Shown here in pieces: positions 16,137 through 25,538 of a stretch of DNA of 64,000 nucleotides. The translations under genes were made by a program, and so were the position numbers. Source of the stretch: Candidatus Paceibacterota bacterium (lineage in GTDB: Bacteria; Verrucomicrobiota; Verrucomicrobiia; Limisphaerales; UBA8199); the NCBI GenBank assembly GCA_035452965.1, contig DAOTCE010000005.1, positions 47,423 through 111,422 on the forward strand, in the 5' to 3' direction. Position 1 is the stretch's first letter; every line of letters starts with the position of its first letter. The notes under the pieces were generated by a model. It saw only the letters and a program-made list of their open reading frames with translations. It was not told the DNA's origin and did no database searches.

Positions 16137-18343
16137 ACCCTGCCAATCCCTCTAACGGAGCTAACGGGCAAAGTGCGGCGCCAGGTGGTTTCAACGTGGA
16201 TGACGCCGTCTTTACCGTATTCCGGCATAAGTGGCTTATTCTGGCGTTTGTCTGCCTGGGGGTGGCGGGCGCGGTGGCTGTTCGCTTCGTGCGGCCACCA
16301 CCGTATGTCTCCAAAGCCAAGCTAATGGTGCATTATGTCCTTAACACGCGGGACATGACGACTATGACTCCAGACAGCCCACATGCGCAATCCATCGAGT
16401 ATGGCGCGCAGAGCATCATTAACGCCGAAACCGAGATCATAACCAGTCTGGATGTCGCACAGATCGTCGCTGACAAGATCGGCCCAGCGAAGATTCTGGC
16501 CAAGAAGGGCGGCGGCACAGACCGTATGGCGGCGGCGGGGGTGATTGCATCCGGGATCGAAGTCGCCCCGCCGAGAAGTTCCATTCTCACCATCTCGTTC
16601 AAACATCCAGACGGCGACATCGTCCAACCCGTCCTGCAAGCTGTGCTTGAGGCCTATATGCGCAAGCATCGGGACGTGCGTTTGATGCCGGACAGTTACT
16701 TGCTGCAGCAGCGCGAGGAACTGGGGGCCAAGCTCACCCAGACGGAGGAGCAGCTTAAAGATCTGAAGATGCAGGCCAAAATCCTGTTCCCGGACGAAAT
16801 GAAGAAGTCCTACCAGGCTCAGATCGGCAAGGTTCAGGATGAACTACTTGATACAGAGCGGGAACTAATCGAACGCAATGCGATGGTGGGCGAGCGGGGC
16901 CTCGGCGCCTTGGCGGTTACCAACGGTGTGGCAGGCGCTGTGCCGCCCGACGCGTTGAGCAATTATAGCTTTGCCACCTCCAAGCTGGAAGAGTTGAAAC
17001 GGCAGGAGAGCGAATTGCTGCTGCAGTATAAGGAAGCTTATCCGCTCGTCCAGAACGTCCGCGAGCGGATCCAGAAGCTCACGCGCCAAAAGGCTGACTT
17101 GGAACAGCAGTATCCCACCCTGGCGCACTTACTCCTAACTGCGGCGCACGGCAGCACCAATACCGTCAGCACGGATGTGCTGGTGGCGAGGAAGGCGGCG
17201 CTGGGCATTATCCTGAGCAACCTTCAAGAGCAGGCCACACAGGTCCTGGACTTGGAGCCCAAGATTGCCGAATTGGAGCGAGTCAAATCCGAGCACCAGA
17301 AGACTTACGAGCTGGTTACGGCCCGGCTTGAGCAGCAACAGAGAGACGAATCCCTGGTCGCCGACAAGGTGGTCAATATGAGCGAGGTGGAAAGCCCGAC
17401 GCCGCCCGGACTAGACACCAAGAAGATGATGAAACTGGTGGGCATGGTTCTTGCCGGCTGCATTGGCATGGGTTTGGGGCTGGCGTTCCTGATTGACCTA
17501 TTTCTCGACCGAAGCATCAAACGTGCTTCGGACATCGAGCGCTACCTTCGTCTACCAGTGCTTCTGAGCATACCGGACACTGCCTGTGCCGGGTGGCTCC
17601 GGATGCCGCGCTGGCTAACTGGGTTGAGGCGCGGCAAGAGCGCCGCGGCACACGGACTCGGCGGCAATGGGGACGGCCACACTGGAACCTCTGTGGTGCC
17701 ATGGGACCCAGCACATCAATTGCGGAGCTATACGGAGGGTCTGCGGGAGCGGATCGTCAGCTATTTTGAGGTGCACAACCTGAATCTCAAGAAGCCGAAG
17801 TTGGTTGCGGTGACGGGATGTGCTGGTGGCGCGGGCGTCTCAACCCTGGCGAGCGGACTGGCAGCGGCGCTTTCCAAGACCGGGGATGGGAACGTGCTTT
17901 TGGTGGACATGAATGTGGACCAGGGAGTCGCTCATTCCTTTCACAAGGGCAAACCGGGTTGCGGCATATCGGATGCACTCGAGCCGGAGAATCGCAGCGG
18001 GGCACAGGTCGAGGATAACCTGTATGTTGCCTCACTTAACAACGGGAGCAACGACAAGTTAGTAAGAGTACTGCCGAACCGATTCAATCAACTGATGCCA
18101 AGGCTCAAGGCGAGCGACTACGATTACATAATCTTCGACATGCCCCCCGTGACGCAAACCAGCGCAACACCGCGGTTAGCGAGTTACATGGATTTGGCAT
18201 TGTTGGTGCTTGAATCCGAGAAGACCAGCCAGCACTCAGCGGCCCGGGCGAGCGCGCTGATGCGGGAGGCGCGGGCGAATGTGGCCGCGGTCCTCAACAA
18301 ACACCGCTCCCACATGCCGACGGCCCTTTCACAGGAAGGGTGA
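16133..18343 (+). CDS. polysaccharide chain-length determinant fused to BY-kinase-like ATPase (Wzz/GumC type)
   Basis: 736 residues. The Wzz domain spans about 20-455 with flanking membrane helices at about 33-52 and 430-455 and a long coiled-coil periplasmic region between. The cytoplasmic part, about 530-730, is a P-loop ATPase of the tyrosine-kinase type. Walker A is at 562-572 (GCAGGAGVST), Walker A' at about 588-593 (VLLVDMN) and Walker B around Asp669 (IIFDMPP). The usual Walker A lysine is replaced by Val, and the C-terminus (SHMPTALSQEG) has no tyrosine cluster. It probably controls polymer length and export; kinase activity is doubtful. Confidence 0.9.
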   Translation: MNPANPSNGANGQSAAPGGFNVDDAVFTVFRHKWLILAFVCLGVAGAVAVRFVRPPPYVSKAKLMVHYVLNTRDMTTMTPDSPHAQSIEYGAQSIINAETEIITSLDVAQIVADKIGPAKILAKKGGGTDRMAAAGVIASGIEVAPPRSSILTISFKHPDGDIVQPVLQAVLEAYMRKHRDVRLMPDSYLLQQREELGAKLTQTEEQLKDLKMQAKILFPDEMKKSYQAQIGKVQDELLDTERELIERNAMVGERGLGALAVTNGVAGAVPPDALSNYSFATSKLEELKRQESELLLQYKEAYPLVQNVRERIQKLTRQKADLEQQYPTLAHLLLTAAHGSTNTVSTDVLVARKAALGIILSNLQEQATQVLDLEPKIAELERVKSEHQKTYELVTARLEQQQRDESLVADKVVNMSEVESPTPPGLDTKKMMKLVGMVLAGCIGMGLGLAFLIDLFLDRSIKRASDIERYLRLPVLLSIPDTACAGWLRMPRWLTGLRRGKSAAAHGLGGNGDGHTGTSVVPWDPAHQLRSYTEGLRERIVSYFEVHNLNLKKPKLVAVTGCAGGAGVSTLASGLAAALSKTGDGNVLLVDMNVDQGVAHSFHKGKPGCGISDALEPENRSGAQVEDNLYVASLNNGSNDKLVRVLPNRFNQLMPRLKASDYDYIIFDMPPVTQTSATPRLASYMDLALLVLESEKTSQHSAARASALMREARANVAAVLNKHRSHMPTALSQEG

Positions 18344-18347
18344 GCCG

Positions 18348-18382
18348 GCTGGCGGTGTCGGCGCGCCGCTCGGCTCGCCAGC
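18348..18382 (+). terminator. hairpin just after the wzz-like gene, weak terminator candidate
   Basis: GCTGGCG (18348-18354) pairs with CGCCAGC (18376-18382), five bases after the stop codon. The loop contains a perfect palindrome CGGCGCGCCG (18359-18368). Only a short TTT follows, so termination would be weak or Rho-assisted. The 279-base gap to the next gene fits an operon break here. Confidence 0.3.
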
Positions 18383-18622
18383 AGATTTGCGTTCGCTCCA
18401 TTCCTTTCGGTGTGGAGCAACCGAGACAACTAGACGTGCATGAAAAGCACAAGCGTCCGCCAGTCTTTCGCACCAGGTGCGAATTGACGGGGACGAAGTC
18501 CGCCCTTCGATGCCAGGGTGCCGAGCCTTGCCGGCCAGTGTCCTTACATGCCGCCACCTGCCTGCACGCATGAAATACTGCCCCCTTTTGACGAATAATC
18601 GTGATCTTCTTTGAGGGTCACC

Positions 18623-20710
18623 ATGTCAGAAAAGCTGTTACATCGATTCTACTACGCACTGAAGCCCTTGCTGCCAAGGCGATTTCGCTACACGATTCGG
18701 CGAATTGATGCACGGAGAAAGCGCTCCCGCATTTCAAACTTCTGGCCAATCCTGCCCGGGAGCGAACTGATACCGACTAACTGGCCGGGCTGGCCGGAGG
18801 GCCGACAGTTCGCCTTCGTTTTGACCCACGACGTCGAAGGACAGAAAGGTCTGGATCGCTGCTGGCAATTGATGGACCTGGAGGCCAGACACGGTTTCCG
18901 GTCGTCGTTCAATTTTATTCCTGAGGGGGAGTACCGTGTGGACCGAGCGTTTCGCGAAGCGGTCGTGCGCCGCGGGTTTGAAGTGGGGGTCCACGATTTG
19001 CATCATGACGGGTCATTGTTCCGCGATTATGAGCATTTCACCGCGCAATCGGCCCGCATCAATGAGTATTTAAGAGAATGGGGCTCGGTCGGATTCCGCG
19101 CCGGATTCATGTTTCACAATCTCAAGTGGCAGCATCAGTTGAACATTCGCTACGACCTCTCGACCTTCGACGCGGATCCCTTCGAACCGCAACCCGACGG
19201 CATGGGCACCATCTTCCCCTTCTGGGTGGACCAAGAAAACGGGAAAGGCGGCTACGTGGAGTTGCCGTATACGCTGGCACAGGACTCGACCTTGTTTCTG
19301 TTCCTGCAGGAGAAAACCATTGCGCTCTGGAAGCGGAAACTCGACTGGGTGGCCGAACACGGGGGGATGGCGCTGGTGAATGTCCACCCTGACTACATCC
19401 AGTTTGATCATTCCGGCGGGTCGTCTTTTGAGTTTCCCTCAGTTTTCTACGAGGAGCTGCTCGAATACGTCCGGACCGAGTATGAGGGCAAATATTGGCA
19501 CGTGCTCCCGCGCGAGGTGGCAGACTATTGTGCCCGGTTCAAACCAAGGCGCCCGACACGGCCAGCAAAATCCCCCGATATGATCTCAAAATCGAACCCA
19601 CAGCATGTGGCTGTGTCGGCGAAAACCGCCCTGAACGGTACCCCGCGAGTCAAAATCTGGATTGATCTCGACAACACGCCGCATGTGCCCCTGTTCATCC
19701 CGATAATTCGTGAGCTAGAGCGTCGAGGCCACAAAGTGACGGTGACGGCCCGTGACGCGTTCCAAGTTCGTGAACTGGCGGAGCGGAAAGGTCTGTCTTG
19801 TCGGACAATAGGCCGTCATTACGGTAAGAATCGGATAATGAAGGTTCTGGGTCTGTTCTGGAGGTCCGCCCAGTTGGCGCCCCACTGTTTGCGGGAACGT
19901 CCGCAACTACTGCTCTCGCACGGATCGCGGTCGGAGGAATTGCTTGGCCGGGTGCTTGGAATACCCACCGTCCACATGGACGATTATGAGTGTTCAAGCA
20001 TGGTGCCTTTTCTGCCACCGCGCTGGGTCATCGTCCCGGACGCCATCTCGGTGGAGGAGTCTGGTGGTGCGCCTGAACGCGTGCGTCAGTATCGCGGCAT
20101 CAAGGAGGACGTGTATGCGCCGAATTTCAAGCCGGATGAAGCACTGTTGGACGAACTGGGCTTGCGGGGGGCCAAACTTGTAGTCACCGTGCGACCGCCC
20201 GCAACCGAAGCGCATTATCACAATCCGGAAAGCGAAGTCCTGCTCAACGAGTTCATGGCGCGAATTTGCAGGACGGAAAAGGCGCGGGTCGTACTCCTGC
20301 CCCGTAATCGGAGCCAGGAACAACACCTTCGCGCCGCGCATCCGGACTGGTTCGCAGAAGGCAAAACGGTTGTGCCGGGTCGCGCGGTTGACGGGATGAA
20401 TCTGCTATGGTTTTCGGACTTGGTCGTCAGTGGCGGTGGTACCATGAATCGCGAGGCTGTGGCGTTGGGTATACCAGTTTACAGCATTTTCCGAGGCAAG
20501 ACTGGCGCCGTGGATCGCAAGCTTGAGCAGGATGGCAGGCTGATCATGATTCGGAGCGCCGGGGAGGTCCGCACTCGGATTTCCTTGCAGCCGCGGGATA
20601 AGAGCCGAGGACCCGACAGCCGCCCAAGGCAGGCGTTAGAGGACATCGTGGCTCACATTGAGGACATCGTCCGGATCGAGGGCGCGGGCAATGACAGCAG
20701 GCAGAGATGA
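18623..20710 (+). CDS. fusion: polysaccharide deacetylase (CE4-like) plus DUF354 glycosyltransferase-like domain
   Basis: 695 residues from ATG 18623, with GAGGG upstream. About 50-300 is a NodB-type deacetylase: motif 1 THDVEG (His69, Asp70), metal-site motif VHDLHHDG (His124, His127/128), FRAGFMF, and the C-terminal VNVHPDY. A linker of about 40 residues follows. From about 343 a DUF354/GT-B-like domain begins (VKIWIDLDNTPHVPLFIPIIRE), with HGSRSEELLGRVLGIPTVHMDDYE and VVSGGGTMNREAVALGIPVYS. Each half is normally a separate protein in exopolysaccharide loci. The joined product may deacetylate and transfer or epimerise the same sugar. No stop or frameshift is seen between the parts. Confidence 0.88.
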   Translation: MSEKLLHRFYYALKPLLPRRFRYTIRRIDARRKRSRISNFWPILPGSELIPTNWPGWPEGRQFAFVLTHDVEGQKGLDRCWQLMDLEARHGFRSSFNFIPEGEYRVDRAFREAVVRRGFEVGVHDLHHDGSLFRDYEHFTAQSARINEYLREWGSVGFRAGFMFHNLKWQHQLNIRYDLSTFDADPFEPQPDGMGTIFPFWVDQENGKGGYVELPYTLAQDSTLFLFLQEKTIALWKRKLDWVAEHGGMALVNVHPDYIQFDHSGGSSFEFPSVFYEELLEYVRTEYEGKYWHVLPREVADYCARFKPRRPTRPAKSPDMISKSNPQHVAVSAKTALNGTPRVKIWIDLDNTPHVPLFIPIIRELERRGHKVTVTARDAFQVRELAERKGLSCRTIGRHYGKNRIMKVLGLFWRSAQLAPHCLRERPQLLLSHGSRSEELLGRVLGIPTVHMDDYECSSMVPFLPPRWVIVPDAISVEESGGAPERVRQYRGIKEDVYAPNFKPDEALLDELGLRGAKLVVTVRPPATEAHYHNPESEVLLNEFMARICRTEKARVVLLPRNRSQEQHLRAAHPDWFAEGKTVVPGRAVDGMNLLWFSDLVVSGGGTMNREAVALGIPVYSIFRGKTGAVDRKLEQDGRLIMIRSAGEVRTRISLQPRDKSRGPDSRPRQALEDIVAHIEDIVRIEGAGNDSRQR

Positions 20711-20939
20711 TAACTGACCATCTGAATCCAGCAGGAATAAATGATCCGCATCACTCCTTCGGGTGTTTGGCTGGTACCGACATGAGGATTTGGTTCATAG
20801 CCCCGTGTTGTGGTAAATAGCCTCTTACGGTGCAAATGCCTTCCCCGGAGTGGTTGTTCGAGACTGAAGGTGCATGTTTGGCGTCCTTGCAGCGACCCCT
20901 AACTCGGAGTTCCGTTGTGACGAGCTAGAGCCCAGTTCT

Positions 20940-21971
20940 ATGAGAATAGCCTATCTGAGTGTTGACGCTCCTGAGTGGCTGGCCTTTATTGACCAGAACC
21001 CTGGCACGTCCCCTTATCACACGCCTGCATGGAGCTCACTCATCGCGGAGTGCTACGGCTTTCGTCCGTTCGTGCTGGCGGCTGTTACGGATGGAAACAC
21101 GGTGCGTGCTGGCGTGCCTGTCCTGGAAGTGGCCCATTGGGGGGGCAAAAAGCGATGGGTTTCATTGCCTTTTACCGACGCTTGTCCGGTTTTGCACCAG
21201 GATTCTCAGGCGGCCGGTCTACTGATTGAACACTTATCTGACTTGTGCCAGGGAGGTGAGTTGGCGAGCGCGGAGGTGCGTGGCCCATGCCCCGAACACA
21301 AACGGGTGCACGCTAGGGGGAGATTTGTCCACCATGCTTTGCCTCTTTGCAGCGATGCACAATTTGTTTTCAAAACGTTTAGCCCGAGTCGAGTAGGGCA
21401 GAAGATCCGGCAGGCGTCGAAGCGCGGTGTGACCGTCAGGTTTGGCAACACCTCGGCAGACTTGGAGATATTCTATCAACTGTTCGTTAAGACGCATCAC
21501 CGTCTCGGTGTGCCCGTCCAGCCGAAGCTCCTGTTTCGGCTGTTGCAGACAAAGGTCATCGCAAAAGGGCTCGGCTACACGCTCCTGGCTTACAAGGACG
21601 CAACGCCGATTGCTGGTCTTGTTTTCCTCTGTTTCGGCAAGACAGTGGCGGCCAAGTATGCGGCCTCCGATCCGGAGTTTTGGACTTTAAGACCGAACAA
21701 CCTCCTGTACTGGGAAGCGATCCAGTGGGGCTGCAATCAGGGATTCAGCGCTTTTGATATGGGGCGCACCGACGAGGACGACCAGAACCTGCGGGAGTTC
21801 AAGAATGGCTGGGGGACGGTGGAAGAACCTCTCTCCTATTCTGTTGTGAGCATCAGGCCTCCCAAAGAGTCCTCAGGTCGTTTGTATCGTTGCCTCCAAC
21901 CGGTGCTTCGGGGGTCACCTCCTTGGGTTTGCCGAGCGTTGGGTCAGTATTTCTATAAATATGCGGCGTGA
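20940..21971 (+). CDS. FemAB/GNAT-fold peptidyl- or acyltransferase, exopolysaccharide-locus type
   Basis: 343 residues from ATG 20940 (an upstream in-frame ATG at 20874 is less likely). The protein shows the double-GNAT layout of FemAB-like enzymes: an early block SPYHTPAWSSLIAECYGF, a central coiled segment VGQKIRQASKRGVTVRFG, and a late block AAKYAASDPEFWTLRPNNLLYWEAI with DMGRTDEDDQNLREFKNGWG. This is the subtype often found with exosortase/PEP-CTERM exopolysaccharide genes. It may attach an amino acid or acyl group to a sugar; the acceptor is unknown. Confidence 0.85.
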   Translation: MRIAYLSVDAPEWLAFIDQNPGTSPYHTPAWSSLIAECYGFRPFVLAAVTDGNTVRAGVPVLEVAHWGGKKRWVSLPFTDACPVLHQDSQAAGLLIEHLSDLCQGGELASAEVRGPCPEHKRVHARGRFVHHALPLCSDAQFVFKTFSPSRVGQKIRQASKRGVTVRFGNTSADLEIFYQLFVKTHHRLGVPVQPKLLFRLLQTKVIAKGLGYTLLAYKDATPIAGLVFLCFGKTVAAKYAASDPEFWTLRPNNLLYWEAIQWGCNQGFSAFDMGRTDEDDQNLREFKNGWGTVEEPLSYSVVSIRPPKESSGRLYRCLQPVLRGSPPWVCRALGQYFYKYAA

Positions 21972-22228
21972 GTCTGAAGAGGATCCGCCTCGCGGGCCCA
22001 CGCGCGGTCAACCGCGTGCTCTTTCTCAGAGCGTGCTCCTGACCTTGCTCCCTTGCGGTAATGCGAGTGCACTGATGCTCTCCCATGCCACGGGAGAGCA
22101 GTTTCAAGCTGTTGCCCGCCGTGAGCCACCCGGAATACGCGCGGGGTCTGCGGCGCTAGGTCCAGTTTGACTCCCTTGGTTCTATTAATCGCGCGCAAGA
22201 TCGGACAACTAAAGCAACCAGCACAAGA

Positions 22229-23341
22229 ATGGAAACCATCGAGATATTAGTTGTCGCAGGCGCCCGCCCCAATTTCATGAAGGTCGCCCCGCTTATGAAA
22301 GCAATGGAGGAGCACAATTTGCGCGACGGAAACGGCGGCAAGAGAATTGCCGCGCGACTGGTTCACACCGGGCAGCACTACGACGAAGCCATGTCTGAGG
22401 TGTTTTTCCGTGAACTGGGCATTCGCCCGCCGGACATCAATCTAGGCGTGGGTTCGGGCTCCCACGCCGCGCAGACTGGCAGGATCATGACCGGATTCGA
22501 GAAGGTGTGCGAGCAGGAGAAACCGGACTGGGTCGTGGTGGTCGGCGACGTGAACTCGACGATGGCCTGTACGTTGGTTTGCTCGAAAATGGGAATTCGC
22601 GTCGCTCATGTGGAGGCAGGCTTGCGAAGTTTCGATCGGAGCATGCCCGAGGAGATTAACCGCATAGTCACTGATTCACTGGCCGACCTGCTGCTGACAC
22701 CTTCCCCTGATGCGGATGAAAACTTGAAGCGGGAGGGTATTCACGATTCCAAGATCGAACTGGTTGGGAACGTGATGATTGACACCCTGGTGGCCAACCT
22801 GGAGAAGGTCCGGGCCAACGGCCTACTTCCGCGGCTGGGGCTGAAACGAAAAGGCTTTGTTTATGCAACCCTGCATCGCCCCTCGAATGTGGACCACCAA
22901 GCTTCGCTGATGACGATCATGAACGAACTGAAACGCTTGGCCCGCCAGATGCCGGTGGTGCTTCCGATTCATCCACGGACGCGAAAGACGTGCGGGCAGT
23001 TCGGCATCGCGCTCGACGATCAGCCGAGTCTCAAGATTCTGGAACCCATCGGCTACCTCGACTCATTGTGTCTCACGGACAACTCGCGTCTGGTGCTCAC
23101 CGACTCCGGGGGCTTGCAAGAGGAAAGCACCTATTTCCGGACTCCCTGCCTCACGCTTCGCCAGAATACCGAGCGACCGATCACCGTCACGCTGGGCAGC
23201 AACAAGCTCACGAGGCTGGAGCGCCTGTCGGCGGACATTGACGAGGTACTCCATCGCGAATCGAGGTTTGGCCAGATCCCCCCGCTGTGGGACGGCCGGG
23301 CGGCAAGCCGTATCGTGAGCGCCCTCGTGTCCAGGTCGTGA
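22229..23341 (+). CDS. wecB: UDP-N-acetylglucosamine 2-epimerase (non-hydrolysing)
   Basis: 370 residues of GT-B fold. It interconverts UDP-GlcNAc and UDP-ManNAc, or the diamino-uronic analogue as in WlbD/WbpI. Catalytic blocks are present in order: GARPNFMKVAPL, HTGQHYD, VGDVNST, HVEAGLRSFDRSMPEEINR, TLHRPSNVD, LTDSGGLQEE and RQNTERPIT. The acidic and histidine residues matching E. coli WecB Asp95, Glu117, Glu131 and His213 are all seen. Because an oxidoreductase and an N-acetyltransferase of the Wlb type lie upstream, the diacetamido-uronate substrate is a real alternative. Confidence 0.94.
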   Translation: METIEILVVAGARPNFMKVAPLMKAMEEHNLRDGNGGKRIAARLVHTGQHYDEAMSEVFFRELGIRPPDINLGVGSGSHAAQTGRIMTGFEKVCEQEKPDWVVVVGDVNSTMACTLVCSKMGIRVAHVEAGLRSFDRSMPEEINRIVTDSLADLLLTPSPDADENLKREGIHDSKIELVGNVMIDTLVANLEKVRANGLLPRLGLKRKGFVYATLHRPSNVDHQASLMTIMNELKRLARQMPVVLPIHPRTRKTCGQFGIALDDQPSLKILEPIGYLDSLCLTDNSRLVLTDSGGLQEESTYFRTPCLTLRQNTERPITVTLGSNKLTRLERLSADIDEVLHRESRFGQIPPLWDGRAASRIVSALVSRS

Positions 23342-23403
23342 AGATTTTCCCCACAAGGGGAACCCGAGTCTCCTTACCCGAACCAACAAGCCAGAACAAG
23401 ACA

Positions 23404-24504
23404 ATGCTGAGGGCCATTTTTACGCTGGACTATGAGATTCATGGCAATGGGGAAGGGGACCCCGCAGCCCTGATGGTGGAACCCAGCGCGCGCCTGATGG
23501 ATCAATTCGAGCGTTACGGGGCCAAACTCACCATCATGGCTGATGTGGCGGAGATTCTGAAATTCAGAGAATACAAACAGAACACCGGCCGCGACGCTTA
23601 CTACTATGGAGCCATAGCCAACCAACTGCGCAATGCCGTCCGGCGAGGCCACGACGTGCAACTCCACCTCCACGCCTCCTACTGTAACGCGCGGAATGCA
23701 GAGGGTCGTTGGGTGCAGGATTGGTCGGAGTATAATTTTGCGGGCCTGCCGTTCGAACGGATGAACGAACTGATTCGCACGGGGAAACGATACCTGGAGG
23801 ATTTGTTGCGACCAGTTTCGGCCGCCTACAAATGCCATGCATTTCGTGCGGCCAACTGGGCGGTCAGCCCTTCCCGAAATGTGGTTCGCGCGCTGCTCCA
23901 AAACGACATTCAGATCGAGACCTCGGTTTTCAAATATGGCCGCCGCGAGGGCATTGTCAGCTTCGATTACGCGAACGCACACAGCGACCTGGTCCCGTGG
24001 CCGGTGGATGAGAATGACGTTTGCCGCAAAGACGAGGCCGGGCAACTGGTCGAGTTTCCCATCTATTGTGAGAGCCGTTGGATTGGCGCCTTCCTGACCC
24101 GCAACCGGATTTACCGCGCCCTGCAATCCCGCGCCCACCGAGTTGCCGATGCTTCCGGTGGATACAGCGTGCCCTCTAAGGGAAATTCAAGAGCTGCGAG
24201 AGTGGTGCGAAGCCTTTCATGGTTGACCCGGAATCATGCCTGGAAGGCTGATTTCAACCAGTGCACAGGCCGGCAGTTGGTCGGTGCGCTGAAACGGGCC
24301 GAGGCCAGATATGCCTGGCTCTCCAGCGACCTGCCGTTTGTATTGATCGGTCATTCAAAACTCTTCACCGCCGACAATGAGCGAAGTCTGCGCCCGTTCC
24401 TGGAATTCGTGGCTGGAGAGAAGTCCCGCTTCGGATTCGGGACGTTCGGAGATTTTAAACCCGTCGTTCTGAGTCCGGCGCGGCAGGTGGCGCTCGCGAG
24501 TTGA
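23404..24504 (+). CDS. polysaccharide deacetylase-like protein (NodB fold)
   Basis: 366 residues from ATG 23404. Motif 1 reads TLDYEIHGNGEGDP, the metal-site motif reads VQLHLHASY, motif 3 reads AFRAANW, and a late IGHSK matches motif 5. The layout is that of CE4 deacetylases that remove N-acetyl groups from polymers or lipid-linked sugars. The charged insert around GRWVQDWSEYNFAGLP is typical of the exopolysaccharide-locus subgroup. It sits between wecB and a glycosyltransferase with gaps of 62 and 22 bases, so the three are probably co-transcribed. Confidence 0.85.
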   Translation: MLRAIFTLDYEIHGNGEGDPAALMVEPSARLMDQFERYGAKLTIMADVAEILKFREYKQNTGRDAYYYGAIANQLRNAVRRGHDVQLHLHASYCNARNAEGRWVQDWSEYNFAGLPFERMNELIRTGKRYLEDLLRPVSAAYKCHAFRAANWAVSPSRNVVRALLQNDIQIETSVFKYGRREGIVSFDYANAHSDLVPWPVDENDVCRKDEAGQLVEFPIYCESRWIGAFLTRNRIYRALQSRAHRVADASGGYSVPSKGNSRAARVVRSLSWLTRNHAWKADFNQCTGRQLVGALKRAEARYAWLSSDLPFVLIGHSKLFTADNERSLRPFLEFVAGEKSRFGFGTFGDFKPVVLSPARQVALAS

Positions 24505-24526
24505 CCGGCAAAGGTGCTGCCCCTCC

Positions 24527-25405
24527 ATGAAATACGTGATCAAGTACGTGATCATTTCTCCAGTTCGCAACGAGGCGAAGTATCTGCCGCTGACACTGAA
24601 TTCGCTGGTGCAGCAAACCATTCGTCCGTACCGGTGGGTCATCGTGAACGACGGCAGTTCGGATGATACCGGCAACATTGCAGATAAAGCCGCGAAGCAG
24701 CATGATTGGATTCGCGTTGTGCATCGCGCCAACCGTGGCTTTCGCCAGGCGGGTGGCGGAGTGATTGATGCTTTCTACAGCGGCTATCAATTGCTGGAAA
24801 GTGAACCGTGGGATTACCTCGTGAAACTCGATGGCGATACTTCCTTCGAACCGGATTATTTCGAGGAATGCTTTGCGCGTTTTGACGCTGAGCCGCGGTT
24901 GGGCATCGGCGGCGGGTTAATCTGCAACCGGCGCAATGGCGTGGTCGAGGCGGAATCCAAGATTGACCCCCGGTTTCACGTGCGGGGCGCGACCAAGATT
25001 TACCGTGCGGAATGCTGGCGGGCCATTGGCGGTTTGATTCACGCCCCGGGCTGGGACACGTTGGATGAGGTGAAGGCCAACATGCTGGGCTGGGTGACCA
25101 GGACCTTGGAAGGCATCAACGTGATTCATCATCGTCCCGCCGGCGCGGCCTACGGTCAATGGAACGACATGGTGAAGAACGGCCTGGCCAATTATATCGC
25201 GGGTTACCACCCGCTGTTCATGTTTTCGAAGTGCATCCGGCGTCTGGTGGAGCAGCCATATCTGATCGGGAGCACGGCGCTGTGGTTTGGGTTCATGAAG
25301 GGATATGTGAAACGGATTCCGCAAGTGGATGACAGAGCTCTGATCCGGTATTTCCGTCAACAACAGATCAAACGCTTGCTGGGGCGGAAGAGCCTCTGGG
25401 GTTAG
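24527..25405 (+). CDS. glycosyltransferase family 2
   Basis: 292 residues with a GT-A fold. The nucleotide-binding opening is IISPVRNEAKYLPLTLNSLVQQT, followed by VNDGSSDDT. The metal-binding DxD is in LVKLDGDTSF. It probably adds one sugar to the lipid-linked repeat unit on the cytoplasmic face. The C-terminal ~60 residues include an aromatic amphipathic stretch (GSTALWFGFMKGY) that could touch the membrane. The first codons carry a direct repeat of TACGTGATCA; an internal start cannot be excluded. Confidence 0.9.
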   Translation: MKYVIKYVIISPVRNEAKYLPLTLNSLVQQTIRPYRWVIVNDGSSDDTGNIADKAAKQHDWIRVVHRANRGFRQAGGGVIDAFYSGYQLLESEPWDYLVKLDGDTSFEPDYFEECFARFDAEPRLGIGGGLICNRRNGVVEAESKIDPRFHVRGATKIYRAECWRAIGGLIHAPGWDTLDEVKANMLGWVTRTLEGINVIHHRPAGAAYGQWNDMVKNGLANYIAGYHPLFMFSKCIRRLVEQPYLIGSTALWFGFMKGYVKRIPQVDDRALIRYFRQQQIKRLLGRKSLWG

Positions 25406-25538
25406 TAAGGGGGCGGCCGGCGGCGGTGCCATAATTGACGGGCCGCTTTGAGGCAAACGGCTCAGGAGATTGAAGTTAGCCCCGTTCACTTCACAGTGGT
25501 TTGGCTGCTTGTTGCAGTTGACTAAGCCAAACGAACTC

